The notes: generated from the letters alone by a model not told the origin. A stretch of 64,000 bases of DNA from Rhizobiales bacterium UBA1912 (GCA_002337455.1 DDGC01000029.1:56994-120993), one strand, 5' to 3'; shown: positions 9,222 to 18,812, counted from the first letter of the stretch. Program-made: numbers and translations.

Positions 9222-11108
9222 TTAGCGGGCCGCCTCGACCTCTTCGGTGGTCAGGATGCCAAAATCATTGCCCCACGAATTGCGGATGTAGGTCCCGATC
9301 TGGACAATGTCTTCGTCGCTGAGCCGGTTGCCGAAAGCGGGCATGTAGCCAAAGCCATGGATCAGCGTGTTGGCAACGAAGCTGGCGTCGGCCAGGCTCT
9401 CGTTGCCGGCCAGCACCGCACCGGCTCCACCCTGGCCGCCGGCGCCGTGGCACATGGCGCAGTTGGCGGCGAACTTGGGTGCGCCCAGATTGGCGACTTC
9501 GGTGACGTCGGAGTCGCTGGTGACGGCACCTGCGGCAGCCTCATCGCCGGCTTCGCCTTCAGCAGCGTCCTTACCGGTGTTGGGGTCTTCAAACTCCTCT
9601 GGTCCCGCTTCGGCCTGGGGGCTGGCATCGAAATCGTTGCCTTCGACAACGCCGATCCCGCCGCCTTCTTCACCATAGGTGAACATCAGGATCGAGCCCG
9701 GGTTGTGCAGCACCGAGGTGTTGAGCCCTTCACCGAACTTCTGGGCGGCCGAACCGAACGCGTCGGTTGCAATGAACACTGTCTTGCCATCGGGCGAAAC
9801 GATGACGTCGCGATAGCGGTTCTGCGTGCTCAGCCAGGCTTCGGGCAGCCCGTCAGCGTCCTGTCCGTCTTCGGTCAGGTGCTGCACGTAGAGCGTGCCG
9901 TGCTTGAGGGTCGGGATCAGCACCGAATTGTCCCATTCGGCGATCCCGTCTTCGCCTGCATCGTAGTAAAGGATCGAAGACGGCGCGAAGGTCGGATCGC
10001 AGATATAGCCGCAGATTTCACCGATCGGATAATCGTCCTCGACGGTGAAATAGGTGGCGATGGGATCGATCATGTCGCCGTCGAAATCGCTCTCCTCAAA
10101 CACGGGAACCGTGTCCGGGATCGGGCGGGCGTTGCGGTCGACGCCTTCGGGGCCTTCGCTCCAATTGGCGTAGAAATAGGCCTGATCGTCGATAAAGCCC
10201 GCCACGTTGGGCCAGCCGTAATTGCCGCCGGGCTGGATGATGTTGAACTCATCATCGCTGGCCGGGCCGTGTTCGGCTTCATAAAGCGTGCCGTCCGGTC
10301 CAAAGCCGATACCCTGCGGGTTACGGTGCCCGTAGCTCAGGATATGGCTCTTGACGCCATCGATCTCGGGGTTGTCCTCGGGGATCGAGCCATCCAGTTC
10401 GAGGCGCAGGATCTTGCCCGAATAGGTGTGCCAGTCTTCGCTGTCGACCTCTTCCTGGGTCGGCAGGACCTGGGCGAGGTTGGGACGCTGATAGTTGCGG
10501 CCAAAATTGGCACCCTGTTCGCCGATCGAATAATAGAGCTTGTCATCGGGACCGAACACCACGCGGCCGGCGTTGTGATCGTTCCAGGCCGGGAGCCCTT
10601 CGATGATGATTTCGGGCTCGACAAGCTGCTGGAGGTCGGCGTCATAGGTGTAGCGCACGATCTGGGCCGAGGGGTCAGGGTCTTCGGCGGTGCCGTTGTT
10701 GATCGTATAGCCGATATAGACGTAGTCGTTGCCGGTGTCTTCGAGCAGTTCGGGATGCAGCGCCATGCCGAGCAGCCCTTCGTGCTGCGGGCCGGTATAG
10801 ACATCTTCAAGCGTCAGGAGGAGTTGCTGCGCGCCCGTTGTCGGGTCGACGCGGGTGATTTCGCCGCTGGTGCGCTCGGTGAGCCAGATCATGTCATCGG
10901 GACCCCAGCGCATGGCCCAGGGATTGTCGAGGCCGGTGGTCAGAACGCGTGAGGAAAACAGCGAGTTGTCTCCGCTTTCGATTTCGACCGGCGTCACCTG
11001 TGCGGCGACCATGCTCGTCGAAAGCATGAGGGCAGCGGCAACCGCGCCTCCCATAAGCACTTTCGCAATCGGAGCCCCGCCGCCGCGTCCTGTAAGTCGC
11101 GTAGCCAT
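9222..11108 (-). CDS. PQQ-dependent sugar (glucose/sorbosone-type) dehydrogenase with C-terminal cytochrome c domain
   Basis: The 628-residue protein starts with a signal peptide (hydrophobic VLMGGAVAAALMLSTSMVAAQ). A beta-propeller of the soluble aldose/sorbosone dehydrogenase type follows, with MRWGPDDMIWLTERTSGEITRVD, HEGLLGMALHP and SYGHRNPQGIGFGPDGTLYEAEHGP. An Asp/Glu/Ala-rich linker leads to a cytochrome c domain with the heme motif CAMCH. Such enzymes oxidise sugars in the periplasm with PQQ and pass electrons directly to the fused heme. The ATG at 11108 has AGGAGA upstream. No PQQ biosynthesis genes are in the window, so cofactor supply is unknown. A terminator follows at 9094. Confidence 0.88.
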   Translation of the reverse strand: MATRLTGRGGGAPIAKVLMGGAVAAALMLSTSMVAAQVTPVEIESGDNSLFSSRVLTTGLDNPWAMRWGPDDMIWLTERTSGEITRVDPTTGAQQLLLTLEDVYTGPQHEGLLGMALHPELLEDTGNDYVYIGYTINNGTAEDPDPSAQIVRYTYDADLQQLVEPEIIIEGLPAWNDHNAGRVVFGPDDKLYYSIGEQGANFGRNYQRPNLAQVLPTQEEVDSEDWHTYSGKILRLELDGSIPEDNPEIDGVKSHILSYGHRNPQGIGFGPDGTLYEAEHGPASDDEFNIIQPGGNYGWPNVAGFIDDQAYFYANWSEGPEGVDRNARPIPDTVPVFEESDFDGDMIDPIATYFTVEDDYPIGEICGYICDPTFAPSSILYYDAGEDGIAEWDNSVLIPTLKHGTLYVQHLTEDGQDADGLPEAWLSTQNRYRDVIVSPDGKTVFIATDAFGSAAQKFGEGLNTSVLHNPGSILMFTYGEEGGGIGVVEGNDFDASPQAEAGPEEFEDPNTGKDAAEGEAGDEAAAGAVTSDSDVTEVANLGAPKFAANCAMCHGAGGQGGAGAVLAGNESLADASFVANTLIHGFGYMPAFGNRLSDEDIVQIGTYIRNSWGNDFGILTTEEVEAAR

Positions 11109-11262
11109 GAGCAATCTCCTGTAAATTTTTGAAAATAGTCTGTGAGGATGCAGCCGCGAAACGACGCGGCTACTCGCGCACCAAACGCACAAAGGGCCAA
11201 CGCGTTCCACCACAATCAAACTTTAGTTGTATCAAACTAATGTGACGGCCGCCGCGCGGCCC

Positions 11263-11901
11263 TTACCACCCGCACGCTTCGCGCACCGGCTGCAGCGCTG
11301 TCTCGATTCCCTCGAGCTGGAAGCTTACCGTCACCGAGCGCTGCGATTGCGGCGTGGCACGCACCAGCAAACGCTGGGTCCGTTGCAACTGGTCGATCAC
11401 CGGCCGTGCCGCTTCGGTTTCAAAAAAACCGATGGCCAGCCGGTCGGGGGACAGATCGACCGATTGGGTCCGGGGCGGCTGGCGGTCGTATTGCAGGGTG
11501 ATTGCCGCGCTGTTGGACGTCGGGGTGCCCATCGCCGATCCGGCAAAGCTGAACTGCAGCGTGGTTTCCCCATCGATGCACAACACCGTCAGGCGCGCCG
11601 GCGCGCGGCCACCGGCCAGGGCGGGGATAAGCTGTTCGGATTCGAGCGTGGCGAACGGCACCTCGGTCCCCTCGATCTGGGACACCTCGATCCCGCTGGT
11701 CCACAGACCCTGATCGGCATCGACCGCGCCATTGTCGCCGGTGAACTGACCCGAGCGGAAGATCGAATCATAGCACGCGAGCCGTTCGCTCGCCGGACCG
11801 ATCGAGGCGCAGCGTTCGGGAGCCGTCTGGGCCAATGCGGGCATCGCCGCTGCCGAAAATCCGGCCACAGCCATCATTGCCGCCAGCCCAAATCGTATCA
11901 T
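11263..11901 (-). CDS. Secreted VasI/TagO-like protein
   Basis: A 212-residue exported protein with a clear signal peptide (GLAAMMAVAGFSAAAMPALAQ). Its mature part starts RCASIGPASERLACYDSIF, then has LTVLCIDGETTLQFSF, ITLQYDRQPP and a C-terminal LVRATPQSQRSVTVSFQLEGIETALQPVREACGW. This arrangement, with an N-terminal C-x-x-I...R-L-A-C-Y-D and a C-terminal R-x-A-C-x-W, is that of VasI/TagO-type proteins, sometimes annotated as type VI secretion accessories. No type VI genes are nearby, so it is better seen as a general periplasmic protein of unknown role. It is divergent from the M16 protease gene. Confidence 0.65.
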   Translation of the reverse strand: MIRFGLAAMMAVAGFSAAAMPALAQTAPERCASIGPASERLACYDSIFRSGQFTGDNGAVDADQGLWTSGIEVSQIEGTEVPFATLESEQLIPALAGGRAPARLTVLCIDGETTLQFSFAGSAMGTPTSNSAAITLQYDRQPPRTQSVDLSPDRLAIGFFETEAARPVIDQLQRTQRLLVRATPQSQRSVTVSFQLEGIETALQPVREACGW

Positions 11902-12055
11902 GCGCCCCGTCTCCCGGTGTATTTCTCATTGTTGGTCAATGTGGTGGCACCGAACGCTCAAGTCCATACATTTTCACGACATTGTTTGCGGGAGGTTGGC
12001 AGCGGCGCAGCCCGCTCCTACATTGACCCACACGTCCCGCCCAAGAGGAGCCCCC

Positions 12056-14959
12056 ATGTCGCACCACCCCGCCTACGAGTTGATCGCCGAAGACCAGATC
12101 GACGAGGTCAACGCCCTGGTGCGCCATTACCGGCACAAAAAGACCGGCGCAGAAGTGCTTTCCCTCATCAACGACGATGAGAACAAGGTGTTCGGCGTGT
12201 CCTTCGCCACACCGCCCGACGACTCCACCGGCCTGCCCCACATTCTCGAGCATTCCGTCTTGTGCGGGTCGGAAAAATTCCCGGTCAAAAAGCCGTTCGT
12301 GGAGATGCTCAAGGGCTCGCTGCACACGTTCCTCAACGCCATGACCTTCCCCGACAAGACGGTCTATCCGGTGGCAAGCCAGAACCTTGCCGACTTCTAC
12401 AATCTGACCGAAGTCTATCTCGATGCTGTGTTTTTTCCGCTCCTGACCCGCGAAACCTTCCAGCAGGAAGGCTGGCACTACGAGGCCGAGAACCCCGATG
12501 ACCCCCTGATCTTCAAGGGCGTTGTCTTTAACGAAATGAAGGGCGGATTCTCCTCACCCGATCAGGTCAATTACGCCTACGCGCTGCAATCACTTTTCCC
12601 CGATACCGTATACTCCAACTATAGTGGCGGCGATCCGCGGGTCATGCCCGATCTCACCTACGAACAGTTCAGGGATTTTCACAAACGCTACTATCAGCCC
12701 TCCAACGCCCAGATCATTTTCTACGGCGACGATGACCCCGAAAAGCGGCTCGAACTGCTCGATGCCGTGCTTTCGCGGTTTGAAAAAGGCGAGAAGGCAC
12801 AAGCACATACACCACAAACGCGTTTCGATGCACCGCGCCGGTTCGAAAAGACCTATCCGGCCGACGACTCCAACAAGCGCTCGTCGTTCGTCACGCTCAA
12901 CTGGATGGTCGACCCGACCGACGACATCGAGGAACAACTCGCCCGCACTGTCATGCGCCGCGCGCTGGTGGGCAATTCCGCAGCCCCGCTGCACAAGGCG
13001 TTGATCGAATCCGGGCTGGGCGAAGCGATCATTTCCTCGGCCATCGAGTTGTCCCAGCCGGTCCTCAATTTTGGCCTGCGCGGCGCCGATGGCGATGATG
13101 CCGACAGAATAGAAACCCTGATCCTCAACACTCTCGCCCCCCTCGCTGAGCACGGCATTGACGACGCGACGATTGAAGCGACGCTCAACTCACTCGAGTT
13201 CGAGCTGCGCGAGCAGAACACTGGCGGCTATCCTCGCGGAATCGCTTACTTTTTCGGTGCCCTGAGCAATTGGCTCTACGGCGGCGATCCGCTTGACGGG
13301 CTGCGCTTCGAGACCGCTTTGGCCAGCCTCAAGGCCCGCATCGCCTCGGGCGAAAAGGTCATCGAAGGTCTCATTCGCGCTAATCTGCTCGATAACACCC
13401 ACCGCACCACGCTGGTCCTGCGCCCCGACCCCGAACAGGCTGAGCGCGAAGAAGCCGCCGAGCGGGCACGGCTCGATGCCGCACGCGCCGCGATGAACGA
13501 CAACGACATCACCGCCGCCATCGAGACCACCAAAAGGCTCAAGGCCCTGCAAAACGCCGCCGACAAGCCCGAAGATCTGGCCAGGATCCCAACCCTTACG
13601 GTGGCCGACCTGCCCCGCGAGGGCATGAGCATTCCCACCGAGGAAGTTGCGGTCGAGGGCGTGCGCACGCTCGTTCACGACATCGCCACCAACGGCATCG
13701 TCTATCTCGATCTCGGCTTCGATCTCAAAACCCTGCCGCGGGATCTCCTGCCTTACCTGCCGCTGTTTTCGCGCGCGCTCAAGCAGACGGGCACGTCAAA
13801 AGCCGATTTCGTCGCCCTCACCCAGCGCATCGGGCGCTCGACCGGTGGCATCGGGATTTCCCGGCTCAATTCGCCGATCCTCGACAGCGACGAGGCCGCC
13901 GCGTTCCTGATCGTTCGCGCCAAGGCGACGTCCGACAAGACCGCGGAAATGCTCGATATCGTCCACGACGTCCTGACCGACGCCCGGCTCGACAATCGTG
14001 ACCGCATCCGCCAGATCGTCGCCGAAGACAAGGCCCGCACCGAAGCCTCGCTCGTACCGGCCGGTCACCAATATGTCTTCACCCGGCTGCGCGCTTCGCT
14101 GCATGAGGCAGACTGGCTGTCCGAGCAGACCGGCGGCATCACGCAGCTGCTCTTCCTGCGCGAGCTGGCGCAAAAGATCGAGGATGATTGGGCGTCTGTG
14201 CAGTCAGCGCTCGAAACCATTCGCAGCCATCTCATCAACGCCAATGCGGCCTTCGCCAACGTCACGACGGACGGCTCGGCCTGGCCCGGTTTTGCCGACG
14301 AGCTCAAAGCCTTCATCCAGCGTCTCCCCCGCCACGATTTCGTCCGCGCCGATTGGTCGCCCCTGCCCCATCCCGCCAATGAGGGCCTGACCATCCCGGC
14401 CCAGGTCAACTACGTGGCCAAGGGGGTGAACCTCAAGGCGCTCGGCCATGAGCCGTCGGGCGCGCTGTCGGTGGTCACCAAATATCTCGGCACCACCTAT
14501 CTCTGGGACAAGGTGCGCGTCGAGGGCGGCGCGTATGGCGGGTTCGCCAGCTTCAATCCGCTCGCCGACACCTACGCGTTCGGGTCGTATCGCGACCCCA
14601 ACCTCGTTGCCACGCTCGACGTTTACGACGCGGCTCCGGCCTATCTGCGCAAGGGCGTTTCGCAATCGGATATTGCTCGTTCCATCATCGGAACCATAGG
14701 CGATCTCGACCCCTACCTTCTGCCCGACGCCAAGGGCTATACGGCGCTGGTTCGCACGCTCACCGGGGTCACCGAGGCCTACCGGCAAAAGCGCCGCGAG
14801 CAGGTGTTGTCCACTTCAGAAGCAGATTTCGCCAAGGCGGCGGATCTCCTCGACGAAGTGGCCCGCAACGGACACATCGTTGCCATGGGGTCGGAGAAAT
14901 CGATTACTGCGGCAAACCGCGAGCGAAACGGCTTCCTCACCGTTTCCAAGGTGCTCTGA
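12056..14959 (+). CDS. M16C insulinase-family metalloprotease (presequence protease-like)
   Basis: A 967-residue protein with the inverted zinc motif HILEH at residues 62-66 (zinc ligands His62 and His66, catalytic Glu65) in the context GLPHILEHSVLCGSEKFPVKKPFVEMLKGSLHTFLNAMTFPDKT. This context and the single-chain length are characteristic of PreP/Cym1 peptidases, which clear unfolded peptides in a closed chamber. The C-terminal half carries the second M16 pair with RVEGGAYGG. No signal peptide is present, so it is cytoplasmic. The ATG at 12056 follows AAGAGGAG. The open frame runs 52 codons further upstream without similarity. MmcQ follows immediately. Confidence 0.92.
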   Translation: MSHHPAYELIAEDQIDEVNALVRHYRHKKTGAEVLSLINDDENKVFGVSFATPPDDSTGLPHILEHSVLCGSEKFPVKKPFVEMLKGSLHTFLNAMTFPDKTVYPVASQNLADFYNLTEVYLDAVFFPLLTRETFQQEGWHYEAENPDDPLIFKGVVFNEMKGGFSSPDQVNYAYALQSLFPDTVYSNYSGGDPRVMPDLTYEQFRDFHKRYYQPSNAQIIFYGDDDPEKRLELLDAVLSRFEKGEKAQAHTPQTRFDAPRRFEKTYPADDSNKRSSFVTLNWMVDPTDDIEEQLARTVMRRALVGNSAAPLHKALIESGLGEAIISSAIELSQPVLNFGLRGADGDDADRIETLILNTLAPLAEHGIDDATIEATLNSLEFELREQNTGGYPRGIAYFFGALSNWLYGGDPLDGLRFETALASLKARIASGEKVIEGLIRANLLDNTHRTTLVLRPDPEQAEREEAAERARLDAARAAMNDNDITAAIETTKRLKALQNAADKPEDLARIPTLTVADLPREGMSIPTEEVAVEGVRTLVHDIATNGIVYLDLGFDLKTLPRDLLPYLPLFSRALKQTGTSKADFVALTQRIGRSTGGIGISRLNSPILDSDEAAAFLIVRAKATSDKTAEMLDIVHDVLTDARLDNRDRIRQIVAEDKARTEASLVPAGHQYVFTRLRASLHEADWLSEQTGGITQLLFLRELAQKIEDDWASVQSALETIRSHLINANAAFANVTTDGSAWPGFADELKAFIQRLPRHDFVRADWSPLPHPANEGLTIPAQVNYVAKGVNLKALGHEPSGALSVVTKYLGTTYLWDKVRVEGGAYGGFASFNPLADTYAFGSYRDPNLVATLDVYDAAPAYLRKGVSQSDIARSIIGTIGDLDPYLLPDAKGYTALVRTLTGVTEAYRQKRREQVLSTSEADFAKAADLLDEVARNGHIVAMGSEKSITAANRERNGFLTVSKVL

Positions 14960-14960
14960 G

Positions 14961-15329
14961 GTGCCGGCCGGTATCTTCGACAGGAAGGCGTTCGACGCTT
15001 TTGTCGCGGCTTTGGCAGGGACCTCACTGGTCGACCAGTGGGATGCCAACGTGGCCAAGGTCGGCGGCAAGGTTTTCGTTCTGTTGAGCGCCGACGAGGA
15101 GAATGCCGTTCTTACCTTCAAATGCAGCGAAGAAAGCTTTGAGCTTCTGACGACGCTCGATGGCGTAGGCCAGGCGGCTTACTTCGCCAAGCGCAAATGG
15201 GTTTCAGCCGCCGAGAGATCGCCCCTGTCCGCGCCCGAACTCGAAGCGTATGTGAAGCGGTCCTACGAGCTTGTCGCAGCCGGCCTGACGCGCAAAGCGC
15301 GTCAGGATCTCGGGATTATTACCGATTAG
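14961..15329 (+). CDS. MmcQ/YjbR-family protein
   Basis: The 122-residue product has FDAFVAALAGTSLVDQWDANVAKVGGKVFVLLSADEENAVLTFKCSEESFELLTTLDGVGQAAYFAKRKWVSA, the double-psi CyaY-like fold typical of MmcQ/YjbR proteins. They are annotated as DNA-binding but have no firm function. The likely start is GTG at 14961, one base after the TGA of the protease gene, which makes the pair an operon. The TAG stop is the first triplet of a TAGAGCC repeat element at 15327-15428. Confidence 0.88.
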   Translation: MPAGIFDRKAFDAFVAALAGTSLVDQWDANVAKVGGKVFVLLSADEENAVLTFKCSEESFELLTTLDGVGQAAYFAKRKWVSAAERSPLSAPELEAYVKRSYELVAAGLTRKARQDLGIITD

Positions 15330-15428
15330 AGCCTGATCCAGTCAGATGGAATCGGCCTGGGCTCTAGTCTTTGTTTTGTCTTGTGATCGAACCGGAAAAG
15401 TCTGCAACTTTTCCTGATAACGCTCTAG
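15327..15428. repeat. TAGAGC...GCTCTA dispersed palindromic element (Hyphomicrobiales type)
   Basis: A composite element of about 100 bp: TAGAGCC...GGGCTCTAG, a T-rich middle (TCTTTGTTTTGTC), then AACCGGAAAAGTCTGC and AACTTTTCCTG...GCTCTAGG. The layout matches elements widely scattered in Hyphomicrobiales genomes. Both flanking convergent genes end inside it: mmcQ with its left TAG and the dehydrogenase with the complement of its right CTA. It may double as a bidirectional terminator. Confidence 0.75.
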
Positions 15429-16738
15429 GCGGCGGTCACACGCCAGACAATGTGTCCAACGTCGTCAGCGACCAGCAACGCACCGTCCTTGGCGACCGTG
15501 ACCCCGACCGGGCGTCCGTTGGAGAACTTCTCGTCCTCTGAAAGAAACCCGCCGAGGATTTCTATAGGCTCGCCCGAGGGTTTTCCGCCATCGAACGGCA
15601 CCAGGATCACCTTGTAGCCCGAGAGCTTCGAGCGGTTCCACGAGCCGTGCTGGCCAATCACCATGCCTGCTGGGAGTCCGGGCAGCGTGCCGGCCGGATG
15701 CCAGCACAGGCCGAGCGAGGCCGTATGTCCACCCAATGCATAATCGGGCGCCGTCGCCTTGGCGACCAGATCGGTCCGCTGCGGCTGCACGCGGTCATCG
15801 ACCGTGTTGCCCCAATACGAATACGGCCAGCCGTAAAAGCCGCCATCCTTGACCGAGGTTAGGTAATCGGGAGGCGTTTCGTCGCCCAACCCGTCGCGTT
15901 CGTTGACGACGGTCCACAATTTCCCGTCCGTCGGTTCCCAGGCCATGCCAACCGGATTGCGCAGTCCACCAGCAAACTCGCGATTCTCGCCCGTCACCAG
16001 ATCGAGCTCGACGATGCAGGCGCGGCCCTCCTCGGTTTCAAAGCCTTCCTCGGCAATGTTGGAGAGCGAGCCGATGGCAACATAGAGCTTGGTGCCATCG
16101 GCGCTGGGGATGAGGTTGCGGGTCCAGTGGCCGCCATCCTTCATCGTGAAGATGGTCTTGCCCTGAGCCGCAATACTGGTCTGGCCGTCCTTATAGGGGA
16201 AAGCCACAACGCTGTTGGAATTGCCCACATAGAGCGTCGAGCCGATCAGGGCCATGCCGAACGGCTGGTGCTGGCCCTTCAGAAACACTTCGCGGATTTC
16301 CGGCACGCCATCGCCGTCCGCATCGCGCAGTAGCGTGATCTGGTTGGCATTGGGATAGGTCGCCCCTGCCCGCTTCATCGTCCGGTTCATGGCATAATCC
16401 ATGAAGCCAGTGACCTTGCGGGGGATCGTTGCAGATTCGGCGACCAGCACGTCGCCATTGGGCAGTGCATAAACCCACCGCGGGTGTTTGAGCTTTTCTG
16501 CGAATACGCTGACCTTGAGGCCGGATGCCGTCCGTGGCTTGGCGCCGCCAACCCAACCGCGCGCCGTCGGCATCTTGAGCATGGGCACCGCGCCCTGCGG
16601 CTTTGCAGACGGAATGGCGGGCTTTGTGCCAAATTGCGGAGCGTGCGTTTTTACGCGCGTCTTCCACCATGCATAGCCGCCGCCAATAACGACGACCGCA
16701 AGAACCACGATCACCAGCAAGATTGTCCAGACCGACAT
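15425..16738 (-). CDS. Membrane-anchored PQQ-dependent sugar (sorbosone-type) dehydrogenase
   Basis: A 437-residue protein with an N-terminal membrane anchor (SVWTILLVIVVLAVVVIGGGYAWW) that places the enzyme on the periplasmic face. The propeller domain shows HPRWVYALPNGDVLVAE, GQHQPFGMALIGSTLYVGN, LRNPVGMAWEPTDGKLW and HGSWNRSKLSGYKV, typical of L-sorbosone/pyranose dehydrogenases. Unlike the gene at 9222 it has no cytochrome domain. The ATG at 16738 has GGGAGG upstream; an in-frame start nine codons earlier is less likely. It is divergent from ilvD across 228 bp that contain a strong palindrome. The substrate is unknown. Confidence 0.85.
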   Translation of the reverse strand: MSVWTILLVIVVLAVVVIGGGYAWWKTRVKTHAPQFGTKPAIPSAKPQGAVPMLKMPTARGWVGGAKPRTASGLKVSVFAEKLKHPRWVYALPNGDVLVAESATIPRKVTGFMDYAMNRTMKRAGATYPNANQITLLRDADGDGVPEIREVFLKGQHQPFGMALIGSTLYVGNSNSVVAFPYKDGQTSIAAQGKTIFTMKDGGHWTRNLIPSADGTKLYVAIGSLSNIAEEGFETEEGRACIVELDLVTGENREFAGGLRNPVGMAWEPTDGKLWTVVNERDGLGDETPPDYLTSVKDGGFYGWPYSYWGNTVDDRVQPQRTDLVAKATAPDYALGGHTASLGLCWHPAGTLPGLPAGMVIGQHGSWNRSKLSGYKVILVPFDGGKPSGEPIEILGGFLSEDEKFSNGRPVGVTVAKDGALLVADDVGHIVWRVTAA

Positions 16739-16822
16739 AAGGCCTCCCGAGGGCAAGACTTCCAAAAGGCGATCTATTGCGCGATCCGGCCCGTTCGGGC
16801 AACCGAGTACCGCAATTTTATG

Positions 16823-16845
16823 CCGTACCGTACGTTACGGTACGG
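16823..16845. promoter_or_regulatory. Perfect inverted repeat, candidate operator between the dehydrogenase gene and ilvD
   Basis: CCGTACCGTA and TACGGTACGG form a perfect 10-bp inverted repeat around a CGT spacer. It stands 85 bp before the minus-strand dehydrogenase start and 122 bp before ilvD. Size and symmetry fit a dimeric TetR- or GntR-type repressor. No regulator gene is adjacent. Confidence 0.55.
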
Positions 16846-16966
16846 TTTGTCTTTACAGTTGAGGGTCGTCGCGTTAGAGATAGGTAACGGTTCCGCTGGC
16901 GCGCCCGAGGAGACGTCGACCGGAACGGGCCAAGAGCCAACAATTCTCTTATTCGCAGGTGACCTC

Positions 16967-18811
16967 ATGCCCGCATATCGTTCTCGTACAACCACCCATG
17001 GCCGCAACATGGCCGGTGCCCGCGGCCTCTGGCGCGCCACCGGAATGAAGGATGGCGATTTCGGCAAGCCGATTATTGCCGTGGTCAATTCCTTCACCCA
17101 GTTCGTGCCGGGCCACGTCCATCTCAAGGATCTGGGGCAGATGGTGGCACGCGAAATCGAGCGGGCTGGCGGTGTCGCCAAGGAATTCAACACCATCGCA
17201 GTCGATGACGGCATCGCCATGGGCCATGACGGGATGCTCTATTCCCTGCCCTCGCGCGAGGTGATCGCCGATAGCGTGGAATACATGGTCAACGCACACT
17301 GCGCGGATGCCATGGTGTGCATTTCCAACTGCGACAAGATCACCCCGGGCATGCTGAACGCGGCGATGCGGCTCAACATTCCCGTCGTGTTCGTCTCGGG
17401 CGGACCGATGGAAGCGGGCAAGGTCGTCCATCGCGACAAACTGCAGGCGCTCGATCTGGTCGACGCCATGGTGGTTGCCGCCGATGACAGCTACACCGAC
17501 GAAGAAGTCGCCGCCATCGAGGAAGCCGCCTGCCCTACCTGCGGGTCGTGCTCGGGTATGTTCACTGCCAATTCGATGAACTGCCTCACCGAAGCGCTCG
17601 GCCTGTCGCTGCCGGGGAACGGCTCGACACTGGCGACCCACGCCGACCGTAAGCGGCTGTTTCTAGAAGCCGGGCATCTGATCGTCGATCTGGCGCGCCG
17701 CTACTACGAGCAGGACGACGAAAGCGTTTTGCCGCGTTCCATCGTCACCAAACAGGCTTTCGAGAACGCCATGGCGCTCGATATCGCCATGGGCGGTTCG
17801 ACCAACACCGTGCTGCATATTCTGGCCGCCGCCTATGAGGGCGAGGTCGATTTCACCCTGGCCGACATCGACACGCTGTCGCGCAAGGTTCCGGTGCTGT
17901 GCAAAGTCGCCCCCGCCAAGCAGGACGTTCACATGGAGGACGTCCACCGGGCTGGTGGCATCATGAGCATTCTGGGCCAACTTGACCGCGCCGAACTGTT
18001 GCATCGGGAACTGCCCACAGTTCACAGCGCGACCCTGGGCGATGCATTGGACCGCTGGGACATCTCGCGGACCAATTCCGAAAGCGTGCGCCAGTTCTTC
18101 ATGGCGGCGCCGGGCGGCGTGCGCACGACGCAGGCTTTTTCGACCGAAAACCGTTGGGCCGAACTCGATCTCGACCGCAAGGACGGGGTGATCCGGTCTG
18201 CCGAGCACGCCTTTTCGAAAGACGGGGGTCTCGCGGTACTCAAGGGCAATATCGCGCTCAATGGCTGCGTGGTCAAAACCGCGGGCGTTGACGATTCCAT
18301 CCTCAAATTCACCGGCTCGGCCGTCGTTTACGACAGCCAGGACGATGCAGTTTCCGGCATTTTGACCGGCAAGGTCAAGGAAGGCGACGTCGTCGTCATC
18401 CGCTATGAAGGCCCCAAGGGCGGTCCGGGCATGCAGGAAATGCTCTACCCGACCAGCTACCTCAAATCCAAGGGATTGGGCAAAGCGTGTGCGTTGCTGA
18501 CCGATGGCCGCTTCTCGGGCGGGACATCGGGGCTTTCCATCGGGCACGTTTCGCCCGAAGCGGCCCAAGGCGGCGCAATCGGGCTGGTCGAAGCTGGCGA
18601 CAGGATCGAGATCGACATTCCAAATCGCACCATCAGCCTTATGGTTTCCGACGCAGAAATGCAGCAACGCCGCGCGGCGATGGACGCCAAGGGCGTCGAT
18701 GGATGGAAGCCCGAGGCACCGCGCAAACGCAAGGTGACCACGGCGCTCAAGGCCTATGCGGCCTTTGCCTCAAGCGCCGATCTGGGCGCGGTCCGCATCC
18801 TTCCAGAATAA
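16967..18811 (+). CDS. ilvD: Dihydroxy-acid dehydratase
   Basis: IlvD dehydrates 2,3-dihydroxy-isovalerate and 2,3-dihydroxy-3-methylvalerate to the 2-oxo acids in valine, isoleucine and leucine synthesis. The 614-residue length matches the E. coli enzyme (616). Cluster-binding motifs are visible: ISNCDKITPGM with Cys122, and EEAACPTCGSCSGMFTANSMNCL with Cys192 and Cys195; GRFSGGTSGLSIGHVSPEAA is near the end. The ATG at 16967 begins the conserved PAYRSRTTTHGRNMAGARGLWRA. The frame is open for 161 further codons upstream, but these overlap the opposite-strand dehydrogenase. A UUCG-capped terminator follows directly. The gene stands alone. Confidence 0.97.
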   Translation: MPAYRSRTTTHGRNMAGARGLWRATGMKDGDFGKPIIAVVNSFTQFVPGHVHLKDLGQMVAREIERAGGVAKEFNTIAVDDGIAMGHDGMLYSLPSREVIADSVEYMVNAHCADAMVCISNCDKITPGMLNAAMRLNIPVVFVSGGPMEAGKVVHRDKLQALDLVDAMVVAADDSYTDEEVAAIEEAACPTCGSCSGMFTANSMNCLTEALGLSLPGNGSTLATHADRKRLFLEAGHLIVDLARRYYEQDDESVLPRSIVTKQAFENAMALDIAMGGSTNTVLHILAAAYEGEVDFTLADIDTLSRKVPVLCKVAPAKQDVHMEDVHRAGGIMSILGQLDRAELLHRELPTVHSATLGDALDRWDISRTNSESVRQFFMAAPGGVRTTQAFSTENRWAELDLDRKDGVIRSAEHAFSKDGGLAVLKGNIALNGCVVKTAGVDDSILKFTGSAVVYDSQDDAVSGILTGKVKEGDVVVIRYEGPKGGPGMQEMLYPTSYLKSKGLGKACALLTDGRFSGGTSGLSIGHVSPEAAQGGAIGLVEAGDRIEIDIPNRTISLMVSDAEMQQRRAAMDAKGVDGWKPEAPRKRKVTTALKAYAAFASSADLGAVRILPE

Positions 18812-18812
18812 G

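Noticed and set aside
9162..10952. Open frame of 596 codons on the plus strand
   Set aside because: It mirrors the PQQ dehydrogenase-cytochrome gene, which has a signal peptide, a heme motif and a terminator. The plus frame has none of these.
11263..11901. Type VI secretion accessory role for the VasI-like protein
   Set aside because: No type VI secretion gene lies in the window. The sequence supports only a secreted protein with that fold.
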